Assembly: GCA_038049695.1 (NCBI GenBank) | Contig: CP142456.1 | Location: forward strand, 76,593,422-76,657,421 | Direction: 5' to 3' | Length of the DNA: 64,000 bases | From: Cinnamomum chago | Taxonomy: Eukaryota > Streptophyta > Magnoliopsida > Laurales > Lauraceae | Part shown: piece after piece, positions 50,804 to 63,755 of the stretch | Layout: each line of letters starts with the position of its first letter | Numbering within the stretch: the stretch's first letter is position 1 | Notes under the pieces: model-generated | What the model was told of the DNA's origin: nothing | The model's input: only the letters and a program-made list of their open reading frames with translations | Databases searched by the model: none | Position numbers and translations under genes: made by a program

Positions 50804-52403
50804 TTTACTATTACTGGGGTGGCTTGGAGTTTTCTTTCTTTCTTTTTATCTGAATGGTGGGGGGCTTGGAGTTCACTGCAAGAATTCTTGTGAATTGAAG
50901 TATAAGAAGGGCATTGCTTAAAAAAGAGAGTTTGTCTTTTTTTTTTCCTTTTTTCCCTTTCATCAGCAGCTAACAATGCTCCAACTCCTTGGTTGTACTG
51001 TTCAAAGAAGCTTCTGAAATGACAAAAAAAAAGGTGTCTGAAATGACACTAAGGGTCATTTGCCCACACACTTTGATGGTCCCCAGGCTTCACACTACCA
51101 CGCCTTGTTGATGGTCCAACTCCAACCAGAACATCCACACACAGACATTCCTGCAGGTGAGATTTTCACTCTGTTGAATTCCTATGAATTCACAGTTTAG
51201 GGGTTTTCATCAAAGGTATCAAAAAGGCAATGAGTGAAGGGTCTAAGGAAGAGATGTAGATGAGACCATCACTTCACTAGGATTTTGTTTTCAAGGATGA
51301 TTGTGTGATCATTCCTATCAAAGGGAAGACGATTTGTCCCTTTGTGGATCTTCGCCTTCCATCCTTCACTTTCAGCCCCTTCAACAGATATATATTACTT
51401 GAAAATTAAACCATAGTAGATACCAACGAAACAAATGGGCCTAAGTAGCTACAAGAAACGTCCACAGGGATGTCCATATTTTTGAATTTTAATCAGGGTA
51501 GCAACATGAAATACTGTAAAAATAATAAATGTGGCATTTCGCCATATAGGCTTTTTGGGGTTGGGCTTGTTCAGAATTTTAGCCTATAAAGCAGAATGAC
51601 AGGAAATTATCAAGGCATAGAACTTTTTTCCCCTTTCTATCAGTCAAGTCAATACTCAACTTTTACAAATTACACTTAACTATGAGACCATGTGCGAGTT
51701 TTTTTTTCCTTCTGCAGATGATTTTATATGCTTGGATGCATTAAGACATTTTGCTTGTAATCTATATTCCCTGTTCCAAGCTAAGATGTGTTACAAGCAC
51801 AGAATGATATATTGTATAAAACTATTTAAATATATCACCAACACCACCACCACCACCACCACCATCACCTTCATTGTAGCCTTTTATCATCTATCTAGGG
51901 TTGCTTGTGCTAATTTTATTAGCAACACCCAACTCAAACCAAGGTGGAAAAGGTGAAGACTGTGTGAATAATATTATTCTTCATTCGATATTAGAGAACA
52001 TTTGTTATCAACAACGGAAATCTAGATGACTCCTCAAAGTTTTATTTATTACAGCTTAGTTATTATTATAGAATTTGTGACTAGAGGAACTATAGTATTA
52101 GATATGCAAAATAAAGCTACAGATATTACTACCAGGTCCCTAGATTAAAGCACTTGAGGACCCCTAAAAGGTAAATATACAAAAAGTAAAACTTAATATG
52201 GATGTGAAGTATGGCATGCCAGTAAAAGGGGTGACAAAAAACAAAAAAATAAAAAACCCCTGAACCAGGGTAAAGGACCTCAGTCAATGTGCATGAAATT
52301 GAAAATCACTAATTCATACAAGGGATGATGCTATAATTTGCAACTAAATTGTTTCCAATTAGCAATTGATAATTTATCAATGAAATTAGGAAAAAATCTC
52401 TAG
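50804..52403. other. Intergenic between germin-like and TVP38-like genes
   Basis: Holds the germin-like promoter and, toward 52403, the probable 3' UTR of the TVP38-like gene. A (CAC)n microsatellite lies at about 51840-51865. No other gene recognised. Confidence 0.5.
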
Positions 52404-55400
52404 TTATTGTCTTTTCCTCAATTCATTTGTTTTACCAACTGAAACTTGAGATGAGTCTACATTGTCTTTGCACTCATGAATATTCTCACCGGAAGAGGGC
52501 ATTGCAGGTTTCAATTCCGCATCCACTGTAACCTCCGAAGAGTACTTTTTTATCCTCAAAGAGATCAGTATGCTCGATAGAATTCCGAGTAGAGGAAACA
52601 GGTAAGAGAGCACCTGAGATTTCTCAGAGCCAGTGGTAGAAGCTACTGCTATGCTGGCTAGGCTACCAATAGATGTGTTCTGTAGAATCATAGGAAGACA
52701 GCCGATGACAGTTGGGAGTAAAAAATCCATGAGAAACCCAACTTTGGTTGCAGCTAGAGCATAGTTAATGACATACGAGGGAATGGGTGAAAAACGAGCA
52801 AGGAGAACAAATTTCCATCCATCTCGTTCAACACCTCTCGAAAGGATATGAAAATACTTGTTTCCCTGTGCCCACTCCCTCGCTGTGCTTGAACCCCTGA
52901 AAAGAAACCTGAAGAAACCAAGGAAGATAATCACAACCAAAAAGGCACTTGAAGCAATCAATAGAATAGACAAACATTAATAAAGAGTAAACAGTGTTCA
53001 ACTTCAAAATAAATTAACTTTGGGGAAATTAACGCATATGTGGGGAATTTTCACTAGGGACTATTTGGTAAATTTACTTGTATAGTATGAGGAAGTTAAA
53101 TGTCACAACATTGGAAATTAGTGATGGTTTGAAAGTAGAGTTACTTTTCGGTTAAATGAAAAAGGTGTTTTGATAGTTGTGGTAAAGGAAATTGAGCTTT
53201 AGTTTATAGTATTCGGATAACTCAAAAGAGGTAAAGTAAAAAATAAAAAGTAGAGAAATGAAAAGTATTATAAAGGCCCATAGAATTTTTTTGGGCATTT
53301 AACATATGCTGGACCTGAGACTTTGATTCTAGCAGCTAGGGTGTTGATCTTTTCTTTTTTTTTTTATCACTCGGTGGTCCTGAATTTTTTTATTTATTTT
53401 TATTTTTGGAAATCTGTATTTTCTATACAGTATCATACAGACTCAATCAATTTTATTTTTACTTCTTTTTTTTTTTTTTTTGTACGATATCATACACCAC
53501 TGGAGTTGGAAAACTCAACCACATTTTAAGAAAAAAAAAAGGCTCATTTTCTCTCCTTTTTTTTTAAATACAATTTTTGGCCACATCATCGACGATGTCG
53601 CATCATGCCTGGTCACGTTTCCAATCATGTGCTCAATCGGATGGTGGGCCCACACTTATTGGTCTGAAATTTTAGCATATATCGATGGAGGGTAGGCCGA
53701 AGAGGACGTGGATGTAAATAATATATTTAGATATGAAGAAGTGCAATTTATCTAAGGATTTGGCTCAGGATAGAACCAAATGGAGAAACAAAATTCATGT
53801 AGCCGACCCAACATAGTTTGGATAAGGCTTTGATGATGATGATGATCCGTAGAGGGTATGGGATTCATTTTGAATAGTCCGGATTATCTCTATGTGGGCT
53901 CCACATAAAGTCTTGGGCTAGTTCACTCATTCTCCGCATGGAATTAATCACATTTCTGTCATATGCTCCATAAAATGGTGGGACTCGCTTCTTTTGAAAT
54001 AAATTTTTAGGATATATGATTAGAGGGGGTGACATTCATTTTGAACAATTCGGATTATTATTATTATATGGCCCCAAGATGGAGTTTCGGAGAAAGTGAA
54101 ATATTTGTAACAAAGAATCGGGACTCGTCTGCATCACCACCAATCCCATTCTCTCTTATCCCACCAACCAAACACCTTCTCTCACCTCTTTCAAAGCCTT
54201 CGAAATCAACATGTTTCACAAAAAATGGAAAAGGTGAACATTGCAGAATCCTCAAACAAAAGATCTCATTATATAAAAAGGAGAAAGAGAGACATTGGAG
54301 AAGAAGATGGAAGGGAGACAAGCAGCCTCATCGAGCACCAGTCATATATGGCACAACAATCGTCTCCGGCCATACCTTCTCCAGTCGTGATGTAGGCGAA
54401 GAAAGGAGAAGAGGGTTTCATATAAGTTATGAAAAAGGAAGGAAAATGGTGCGGTTTCGATGGACCAACATAGTAAAGCAGTGACAGAAATCGCAAGATG
54501 GACTCTTTTGGCTGCAAGTGAGATGAAAGTGAAATTTTAGGCAGCTGAGATTTTACTTTCCCTTGCTTTTAAGCAATCCAAACACAGTAAAGTTATTCGT
54601 AAGACTGTTGGATGTACTTTCTTCTTTTACTTACAATTTTGTTACCAAACACACCCTAAAGGACATCCCTCATTTTTCTAGCTGAGCAAGAACTTAAGGG
54701 ATTCTTTTGCGCCGTCACCAATCAAGGGGCACTGGGGCATTGGAATGTCTACATATGGATAAGTAAATTCACCATAAAAATAGAACATTTGAATGTCAAT
54801 AGGTTTAGATAACAAGGCCTCAAAGTTCAACAATGACAACAAGCAAACAGGCCTGGTGTTTCAATCAAAAGCAAATAACAGTCAAATTAGTTTCAAATTT
54901 GGGTGGGCACTAATGGGACTTGAATAAGTGCAAAGGTGTTCTATTGATTATTAGAGGGCCATAAAGCCTCATTGTATGATTTCTTTATATGCATGTCATG
55001 TTCAATATACATGTTGAATTTCAAAGCATTCTCAAGCATCAATAGTATCAATCCTAGCAGCATGTAGGGTACCATGCAGTTGATTGTCCCATGTATGACC
55101 AAGACAACCAACAATCACCCAATAAGGCATGTAGTCCCATCTATTTTTCATCCTCCTTTGGATGGCTTCCTTTGATCCATCCATCATCCATTGCCTGATT
55201 TTCATAATTCATGCTTCAACAACATTCCACAAATGCATCCTCAATAACATGTTCAACATTCCTCCAAAATGAATTATTCAAAATGATGTCAGTGATTTCC
55301 ATGCCAACATGGGTAGTTAGAATGGTTAGATTCAACTATCTTTTTTTAGGGATTTGACCAAAAAAAAAAACCCTAAAAGGTGGAGTTTGATAATACTCAT

Positions 55401-55813
55401 ACTATACATCTATCAATCTATAGAAGAGCATTCATCACAAATATATAATACATTCATAGAGATGAAAATGGAGATGGAGATGGAGAGAGATCTGACCGTC
55501 CGATCCAGAAGGAGAGGGAGGCGGCGAGGATTTTGGCGGAGAAGACGCAGATGATAGCAGGTAGGAATCCGAAGAGGAGAGAAGCTCCGGCCTCGAAGAA
55601 GATGGCATAGGGGAGGCAGAGAGAGAGGGTGAGCGTGTGCAGCATAACATAGAGAGGGATCACCCAAATCCCTAGTTTGTCTGAGAGACCACGGAACATT
55701 TGTAGTGCCGCATCTTTGTCCCAACCGTAGTGCTTGCCTGCCTCTCGCGCCACCGCTAAGATGGCGACCGCCAGGCAGAGGATCCATAGCTTTCCAAGTC
55801 TTCCTCTTCCCAT
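52404..55813 (-). CDS. TVP38/TMEM64 (SNARE-associated Golgi, DedA-like) membrane protein
   Basis: Two exons, 55813-55497 and 52908-52404, joined in phase across CG|G (Arg106), give 273 aa and a stop, close to plant family members (~270). The N-terminus has a hydrophobic segment (about 7-23), then the VTT/SNARE-assoc domain with further membrane segments. Family motifs seen: FFEAGASLLFGF, the ARFSPIPSYVINYALA block and GCLPMILQNTSIGSL. The hydrophilic tail is Lys/Ser/Glu-rich. DedA/VTT proteins act in lipid scrambling and membrane trafficking in the endomembrane system; the plant protein's substrate is unknown. The first intron is 2.6 kb and starts with a weak donor (gtcaga). A second AG 12 nt into exon 2 would delete four residues in frame; the longer form is preferred because it keeps the family's hydrophobic FLF after GR. 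Confidence 0.92.
52909..55496 (-). other. Intron of the TVP38-like gene
   Basis: 2588 bp. Contains T-rich tracts, a (GAT)n run near 53833 and repeat-like DNA with recurring phrases (for example gacattcattttgaa). The frame at 54029-54484 shows no family motif and is probably chance. Confidence 0.6.
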
Positions 55814-57819
55814 TTCTCTCTTCTTGTTTTGTGGAGACTATTCCAACTATTGAAACAACAATGACCGTCTCTGTTTGTACGGAGTTATTTATAGTACATA
55901 CAGTGATTATGAAAGAAGCAAGACATGAGGAAATGTATTCTATGCTAGAGAGTAGAAGAAAGGTATATACGGTACCGGGCTAAGGGCATTGGAATTACTA
56001 TTCGAAAACCTGTTTCTTTTGCTGGAATTTCGGGATTTTTTGTTTGGGGAATTTCTGAATTTTCAGATAAAGTGAAATTTCTAGATGTTAGTTTGGGTTT
56101 GGCCATCCAAAATGCATAGGAAGTGGAATTTCTAAATTCCCAAAAAGATCGAACAAGACATCTTATGTTGCTGGAATCCAGAAATGCTAATAAAGAAATA
56201 TGGAATTTAGAAATTTCAGGGGGATAGCCTGTCACATCCCTGGACATGGTGAATTCTTAGCAAAAATTTCACTAAAGAAACAATGCCTTATATAGAATAA
56301 AAATTGCATTTTGCATGGCTGATTCTATAAGTTTTCACCATTATATAATTCATAAGCAATTGTCATTGTTGTTGGGAATTTCTGAATTGGAGAAATCTCT
56401 TTGCTGATTTTTCATGGGCTGAAAATGTAAATATGCAGCCTACATGAGTATTATAATTTATTGGAGTTAAAAAGTCGTTGCCGGTTTGTTTGGAGGATTC
56501 GTGAGATAACTTATCTAGGAGTTTTAAAAGAATTTTAAATGTTAGTCCCCCTTTATAGAACTCATGAATGCATGATTCCCGTTTGTCACTTCACTAAAAT
56601 AGTAAAAGTTAAGTAAAGCCTTCATTTTTCAGACAAGATATCGCATCAAAGGCACTTTAATCTAAAATTATCTCCATCTTTTTTAAAAAGAGTAAAAAAA
56701 AAAAAAAACAATCACCTTTATTCACTAAAAAAAAAACCCCACTTTTCTATATAAAAAGTTTAAAAGATTCCATATCAAACAACTAAATTAAAATATCATC
56801 ATAATCCACTTGTATTTTATTATCTCTTGATTTGATGCTTTACTTTACTTCATTTTACTTAATTTTAAAAGTAAAATTACCAAATGAGCTAGGAAAATTC
56901 TATATGTAGATATAATGAGAAATCCCCTTTGAATATGGGAGAATACAGCAATCAACGTGGGGATATATAAACTCTAGGAGAAAGTTAAAAAAAACCCAAA
57001 TCAGGAGTTCTTACCAGCAAACAAGGCCTTATTAAATACAAAATTCCAAATGCTCTCTGGACTAGAACTCAAAGTGTACATTGTCAATAATTTCAGATAC
57101 TCCATAGAAAGTGAATTGTTGGGTAGGGCAGCGGAAGGTTGAATTTGCCTTAATAGTTAGAGGTGGGGATTCATCATGTTATATGAATGCACGCAACGAT
57201 CAACAAATGCACAGGAAATCACACCTTCTTTCATAGCTATTAGAATTTTAGATTGAAATTACACTTTTTAGACATTATGGTATAAGGACATGCTTCATTG
57301 AAATTACAATGTGGCCTATCTCCGTGATCATGAACATTGAGCTCGGTTTAGGAATTACAATGCAGGCCCAACTATCAATTATAATACAGACCTATCTTAG
57401 AAATTGTTGTAACTTTGGGCTCACTTTTAAAATTTATACTTTTTTTTAACTATCAAATGATTACTAATCCTTTGGGCCGAACTAATCTCTTAGGGCCCTT
57501 AGGAAAGTCCTCATAGTTCAGTTTTGGACCTACAACCTTCACGTATAAACTATAGTCGTAAGGCAACTGAGATCGCGCGTGGTAATAAAATTTTACAACA
57601 TTTAGAAATTAGTACATGGGCCCACCCTCTAAAGATTACAACATGGATCCGTTCCATGTTGCCATACTTAAAAACCGTAGCTCCTTTTCTTCTCCGTTCC
57701 GTTTCGTTCCCTCTCGGGCCCTCCAAAACCCAGTACAAAACCCTAGGGGCTAGAGCTACTGCTGCAAAATCGAACGTTGAGAAGCCGCAGATGCGAAATC
57801 GAACAGTGAAAAAGGACAG
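55814..57819. other. Divergent intergenic region, TVP38-like and INTS7
   Basis: The two genes point away from each other across about 2 kb, so this holds both promoters. No further gene recognised. Much of 56.0-56.9 kb is AT-rich and repeat-like. Confidence 0.5.
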
Positions 57820-60800
57820 ATGGAGAAGATCTCTGCCGCTTGCGCCATGGATTGGAGCATCGAGCTCGAGAAAGCCCTCCGATCCAAACGACCAGGTCAC
57901 TCCTAAAATCCAACTAGAATGAGCAGATTATCACTAGATTCTCTTAAAGTTTGCATTTTTATCCACATCATACAACATTGATTGATCTAAGCTGCTTACT
58001 TCAATATTAGCTGAAACGCAATCTCTCTCTACTCCCTTTCTGCACACATTGACGATTTCCCACCCTTCTGCTCCTTTTCCCCTTCGTTCCAGGCCAACCC
58101 ATAGACGCGATATCGCAGATGGGGCCTAGATTGCAAAGATGGAGCAGCGAGCCAGTTGTTACAATGGCGATGTCGAACATGTTTGGTTTAGTCCAGGGAG
58201 AAGATAGGTTGTTTGCAAATTCAATTCTTCTTCGTCTTGCGGATGCATTTAGATTTGGGGACGTGCCTACGCGAGTCTGCATTCTGAACGTTTTCCTTTC
58301 AGAGATGAGGCACCGAAGAAAGAAGGGGAAACAGTATAATGGTATTCTGGCAAAGCAGAGGGTACCTAATTATATAGAACTACTCAAAAGAGTAAAATTT
58401 GTTTTTGACACTGGTGATGTTGAATCGAGAGCGTTATCGTTGCGCCTCCTTGGTTGTTGGGCCGATATTGCGAAGGATAGTGCAGAAATACGGTATATGA
58501 TACTATCAACTATGGAGTCATGCCACATTTTGGAGGTAAGGTCAGTATCACCATCACTTCGCTGAAGTGATGCTTTTCTATTGCATATATTAGTTCAAGT
58601 GTAAATGATAGTACTTGCTCTTCATTTTCAGCATTGCTTTATTATAAGTTGATAAGAAGTATGCCTTCATGTCGTATTTAAAGGGTTATCTTTAATGCTG
58701 TCAAAATGATGTAAATTATGAGGGTTTTATAATTTAATTGCATCTTTATACCTGATGCTGTGTTATTTTTGCAAATTCAGCGAGGTTTTTATTTTCTTTA
58801 CTAGTGCAAGGAGATGTGTTAATTTTAGTTGAATAATTGATATCTTTGGAGATCATTTTGTTGCCTTTAATCTCTCACCTGTGGGACATCTACAGGTAAA
58901 AGCATCATTATTTGCTGCTGGCTGCTTGTGTGAATTATCTGAGGACTTTGCCTGTGTTGTTCTAGTGAAGCTGAACAATATGATAACTTCATCGACAGCT
59001 TCCTTTGACGCAAAGCTGGCAGCAGCACGTGCTTTCTCTAAAATGGGGTGCTCATCTTTGGTTGCAAATAGAGCGTATAAGGTGACATGTTTTTGCCATG
59101 CTCATAAATATCTGTGTAAACATGTTAGGCACCTTTTCTTCTCATCCTTGTTAGAGAGCATCACAAATATCATGAAAGTAGAGTTGATATCCTTGGAAGT
59201 TTGAATAATTGGAATTGAGTTCTGTTTTATTTTAAATTTATCATGTTTTATATTTTTATCATTTAACATTAGAAGTTTGTGTGGAATTTGTGTGCTTTTT
59301 GGCTAACATTTCTGTTGTGTAGCTATGATGGCATGGACATCTCTAGTACCTTGTCTTATCTAATATGGATACCTCAGGGCAAGTTTGTGTACAAGTGCTT
59401 TCCATGGAACTTGGAAAATTCCACATTAGAAAAATTCATGGTAAATGCATGCCACAGGAAAGGATTTTTACAGGTGTTGGAAATCCATATTTGGTGCTGG
59501 GTGCTTTTTTTTAGTGCGGCTGCAAATTTCTCAGTGAGGACCGATCTTTTTTGGTTGGTGTAGCAATTTTTATGGTTGAAAAAATCAATTAATATCCTAC
59601 AAACTTTAGAAAAAATATGTTTGCACTTTATATTTATCCCACATCATGGTGGCGCCTTTGCATATCCCATGTACTCCCCTAAGTAGGCCCACCTAAAAGG
59701 TTTGAATATTCTTATTTGCTATCCAATCAACTCAATAGCATAAAAAAGATAATAAAATGTTTCATCTAGCACCATGTGTTGTTGGAGTGCCACTACTTTC
59801 AATAGATCGATACCTATTCCAATTACAAAATACAAGCTTGACCAAAAATACAATGCTCATGTAGATGTAATAGTTCTTGGTATTCATATCTCCATAAACT
59901 TCATTACAAGAAATAAATAAGAAACCGTTGATGCGTCCATTAAAGAACTGATATGTGTTCCATTTGAAAAAGAACAGTCTCTAATCCATATTTTAATTAA
60001 AGGTTCTCCCAGGACAGTTCTGCCTTCAGTGAGTTTTTCACAACTTTAGTAAATACGGAATATCCTTTTCTGTACACTAAGTGTGTTTGGTATTGAGATG
60101 TGGAGGTACCGTATGGTGTCATGCTCTCCTATGTAAATGTTGGCTTACTTTGTGTTGATGTATGTAATGATGGAGGACATTGCTGTTACCTTTTTTGTGT
60201 TTTCATCGTTTAGCTGTTTTACCTTACCCAATGCAAGCAGTCAATGAAAAGTTCCATGTGTTATTCATTGTCATGTTTTTACGCGAGTTCTATAGGTCGT
60301 GGTTGCCTGGATTCAGAAGTAGTTGCAAAATGTTTCATTTTACATACAATTCAAGAACAGTACATTCAATGTCATATGTGATGGTGTGAGATCATATGTT
60401 AGTTGATCCAATAGCCATCTTCTATATGCATGCGAGGTGGCATCTAGTTGGTTAAGTCGATGATTTAGGTGTCTCATCATCAATCCCACTATCTTGCTTG
60501 CCACATTACTTCAAATTGATATTTATGCCATTTTCCAATTTAGTCATTTAGAAGGACAAAGCAAGTTGATGGTTGAGAACTCTGGCATCCATCTTCTCTT
60601 GCTCGGATTCTGCCTTGAACTTGAAAAGTCAACTATTTTTAAGCTCCATTAGTCAAGCAGTTGACATCTTTACTGACTGCAATCGTCCCTTATACTGTAT
60701 TATTACTTTGTTTCATTGCAGATTGGCAAGAAGCTGGTACTGGATTCTCCTCAGGAAGAATTTGTGATCCAGATGCTATTGTCCCTTTCAAAACTCACCT

Positions 60801-60829
60801 TAAAGTCAATACTTTTGATTCCTGACCAG
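57820..60829 (+). CDS. INTS7: Integrator complex subunit 7 homologue, 5' four exons (partial)
   Basis: Exons 57820-57895, 58093-58535, 58896-59081 and 60722-60829, all GT-AG and in phase, encode the first 271 residues. The start MEKISAACAMDWSIELEKAL closely resembles the N-terminus of Arabidopsis EMB1895 (At4g20060), the plant INTS7 homologue. Further family-like blocks: NMFGLVQGEDRLF, ILLRLADAF, FSKMGCSSLVANRAYK and KKLVLDSPQEE. INTS7 is an ARM/HEAT-repeat scaffold of the nuclear Integrator complex, which in plants processes snRNA 3' ends; the Arabidopsis gene is essential for embryos. The family is ~1000+ aa, so most of the gene lies in later exons. ATG 57820 is chosen because it aligns with family starts; a second in-frame ATG is at 57847. 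The 1.64-kb intron 3 and the intron after exon 4 are long. Confidence 0.85.
59082..60721 (+). other. INTS7 intron 3
   Basis: 1640 bp between exons whose flanking residues (VANRAYK and IGKKLVLD) are contiguous in the family, so no exon is expected here. AT-rich; no complete mobile element recognised. Confidence 0.7.
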
Positions 60830-61147
60830 GTAACAGCTCCATTTATCTTTGCAATTTTTTTCTTTGAAATGTTAACTTAAAATTTTATTATGCCAAAAGC
60901 TGCGATTCATACGAAAAGGCAACCACAATGTGGCACATGCATCCACCAACAGGCAACCCCTAATGTAATGAAAACCTATATGTACAGAATAACATCACCA
61001 TATGCCTATAAGAAAACCAGCTATCTACTCATGAGGAGATTGATACAATGATACCACATGCTTGTTCGAATCATCTATAGGATGGTCATTAATTAAACTC
61101 TTCATATTATATAATTCTCTCTTCCCGTTCCTTTGGAATTATTATTA

Positions 61148-61997
61148 GAGAGTGGCTACCTACACACTACAAATGACTCTCTACACACTGCATTTAAAAA
61201 AAAAAAACAAAATCAAAAAATTCCTAAACTACCATCGCCCTCTCCTTCCCTCTCTCTCCCTTCTCCTCGTTGTCCACCGCCCACCAATTGTGCTCACCCT
61301 CTCCCCTTCCTCTCCTCTCCCTCTTCCTCATCATCTTCCTCTCCTTCTCCCTCTCTATTTCCCTCTCTTTCCCTCTCCCTGCTCGTCGCCGCCCGCTGTC
61401 CGCCCACTCTCCTTCTCCTTCTCCCTCTTCCCCTCCTTCTCCCTCTCTATTTCCCTCTCCCCGCTCATCACCGACCGCCGCCCGGTCACCCTCTCCCCAT
61501 CATCTTTCCCTCTCACGGTGGACAAGCAAATGGAGAAGAATCAAATGCTTTGGATGTAAAAAAAAAAAAAAAGAATTTGCCATTGAAATCGGCGAATCCG
61601 ATTCGTTCGGCGACACAGGGCCAAACAAATCGAGTTTGTTCGGCGACACAGGGCCGAACGAATCGGATTCGCCGATTTCAATGGCAATTTTTTTTTTTTT
61701 ACATCCAAAGCATTTGATTCTTCTCCATTTGCTTGTTACCGTGAGAGGGAGAGAGGATGGGGAGAGGGTGATCGGCCGGCGGTCGGTGATGAGCGGGGAG
61801 AGGGAAATAGAGAGGGAGAAGGAGAGTGGGCGGGCCGCGACGAGTAGGGAGAGGGAAATGGAGAGGGAGAGGAGAGGAAGGGGAGAGGGTGGGCGGGCGG
61901 TGGAGAAGGGAGAGAGAGGGAAGGAGAGGGCGAGGGTAGTTTAGGAAAAAAAAATTTGTTTTTTTTTTTTAAATGCAGTGTGCAGGTAGCAGCTCTC
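61148..61997. mobile_element. 850-bp foldback element, Mutator-like
   Basis: Nearly the whole element is an inverted repeat. Ends gagagtggctacctacacac and gtgtgcaggtagcagctctc match at 17 of 20. Each arm carries ctctccctctcc (left) or its gagaggga complement (right) and an A/T run; the centre pairs gccattgaaatcggcgaatc with gattcgccgatttcaatggc around 61640. Flanked by 9-bp ttattatta (61139-61147, 61998-62006), though this is also a simple repeat. Three open frames here are low-complexity. Lies in an INTS7 intron. Confidence 0.75.
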
Positions 61998-62006
61998 TTA
62001 TTATTA

Positions 62007-63755
62007 TTATTGTATGGTACCCTTTTTTTCAAAAATAGATTCTTCCTCGTCTTATGAGATTTTCCATAACATTTTTATCCAGAAGGCCTTTTACATAATG
62101 AAACTGATACAAGCATGGAGTTTGCTAAGTGGCCATGGTCCACACGACTGGGCTAGGTGGAACCACTAAATTGGGTGTGTTCAATAGGTGATTTGATCAT
62201 AGTTTTCCAAATCGGAATTGTATCGCAAATCATTTATACCCATGAATCAAATCAAACCGCAAATCGTAGGATTTTTTATTTTTCTTATAAAAATAAAAAA
62301 TAATTAAAAGCTAAAAGAAAAGGAAAGAAGTTATTATTCATGACCATCCATTTTCCCATTTGTAGCAGTATAAATACAATAACAAGTCTATCATACAATC
62401 ATATCAAGAGCATCATGATATATATATATATGAAATAAATTATGTGTAAATAGTTAAATAAGTTTAAAGTATCAATATATATATATTTTATTATCTTTAA
62501 ATCAAAATATAAAAATAAAAATAAATCTAAACTATCATCTTACACGGTAGGGTATCTCTTGAAGTAAAGAAAGTGTATATGAAGAAAAAAAAAAGATTAA
62601 AAAAAGAAATTAAAAAAGAAGAAGATATAGACAAGCACTATATGTACAGTCAAATGAACCCCGAGGGGTAGCTCAGTTGGCCGAGGACCATGGTTTGCTC
62701 CCGGAGGTTGAGGGTTCGAAACTACGCTACCACACTGGGGCCACATGGGTTTTACCCGGCTCCCCCTGGCCCAAAGGGCTGTGACACCCTCCATTATAAA
62801 AAGAAAAAAAAATGATTTAATTAAATGCATGTTCTTTATTCATCTTTAAAAGCTTATCAAAGCCACAAAAAATTCTTAGGAGATTTCATCAACTACTAAA
62901 TAGTCTTTTAAAAATGAAAGCGCTTAAAGAAAGAAAGAATAAAGAGAGAAAAAAGTAAAAGATTGTTAATATTAACTTATTGGTTGTAGCTATTCCCGCT
63001 TAGCCAATTGCTTGAATCGTAAGATTCGATGAAACGAGTATAGAATCGTAAGATTCACACATGAATTCTAAAATTCATCTGTAAATGGGATTCATTGCAT
63101 AGATACAAATCGTTTTTCTTAAGATTCGGGATACGAATCAGGCTTCTTAAAAAAAAGGATTTTATTACCTATCCACTGAACTCAAGCCTATGTGATTCTG
63201 ACATGTTGGCGGAGATATTGCCCACTTTGTGATAAGGTCACTTAAGAGTTTAGTAGTCCTTTTTCCCCTTTTGTTTAGTTAGATTAAAGCTTTCTAACGT
63301 AGATACGAGACTTCAATGGTGTTAAAGTTTTAGCAATAGTTGCTGACTTTAAGTTCTGATTTTGGATCTTCTGATGTTTGCTGATGTATCTGAGTTTCAT
63401 CAGAGTTTAAGTTCTTTTTTTTTTTTTGGTGTTTGCTAATGTATATGAGGATCTTACTATTAAAAAAAAAAAGGGTGTATAAGGATCTGGTTGTACGGGG
63501 GATTGTAATATTACAAGCCTGCTGCCAGATCAATTGAATTAAAGCTTCAGGTTTCATCATAATAGGCATCAGAGCTTCAGTTTTCATCAGAAACTTCATA
63601 TTATCTTCATCATTGCCAACACTAACCCCTATTGGTTCTCCAATGTTCATCATCTGGTTTTCAATCTATCTTGATAATCACTATCAATATTCTCATGCTC
63701 TCCCCTATTTAAGGCCTCCTATTCCACCTGTATCATTTGAAGTGGCAAATATAAG
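62007..63755 (+). other. Rest of the INTS7 intron
   Basis: Apart from the SINE, only AT-rich DNA with (TA)n tracts near 62420 and 62480 and A/T runs. I found no segment resembling the INTS7 repeat region. Confidence 0.45.
62658..62808 (+). mobile_element. tRNA-derived SINE in an INTS7 intron
   Basis: Starts ccccgaggggtagctcagtt. The Pol III A box is tagctcagttgg (62669-62680) and the B box ggttcgaaact (62713-62723), 33 nt apart as in tRNA genes. A unique body and a 3' end with two A-runs follow. A short flanking repeat aaatga (about 62652-62657 and just after the A-run) may be the target duplication. It is not a functional tRNA: the arms do not pair into a cloverleaf acceptor stem. Confidence 0.7.

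Noticed and set aside
54029..54484. 151-codon plus-strand frame in the TVP38-like intron
   Set aside because: Basic, low-information translation with a competing minus-strand frame and no recognisable domain.
59279..59563. Additional INTS7 exon
   Set aside because: Exons 3 and 4 join contiguous family sequence in phase, so inserting this frame would break it.
61133..61944. Three overlapping open frames of 135-224 codons
   Set aside because: Ser/Leu/Pro- or Glu/Arg-rich translations of the CT/GA arms of a foldback element; no domain.
62660..62730. Possible tRNA gene
   Set aside because: A and B boxes are present, but the 5' and 3' flanks do not form an acceptor stem and the sequence continues into a SINE body with an A-rich end.
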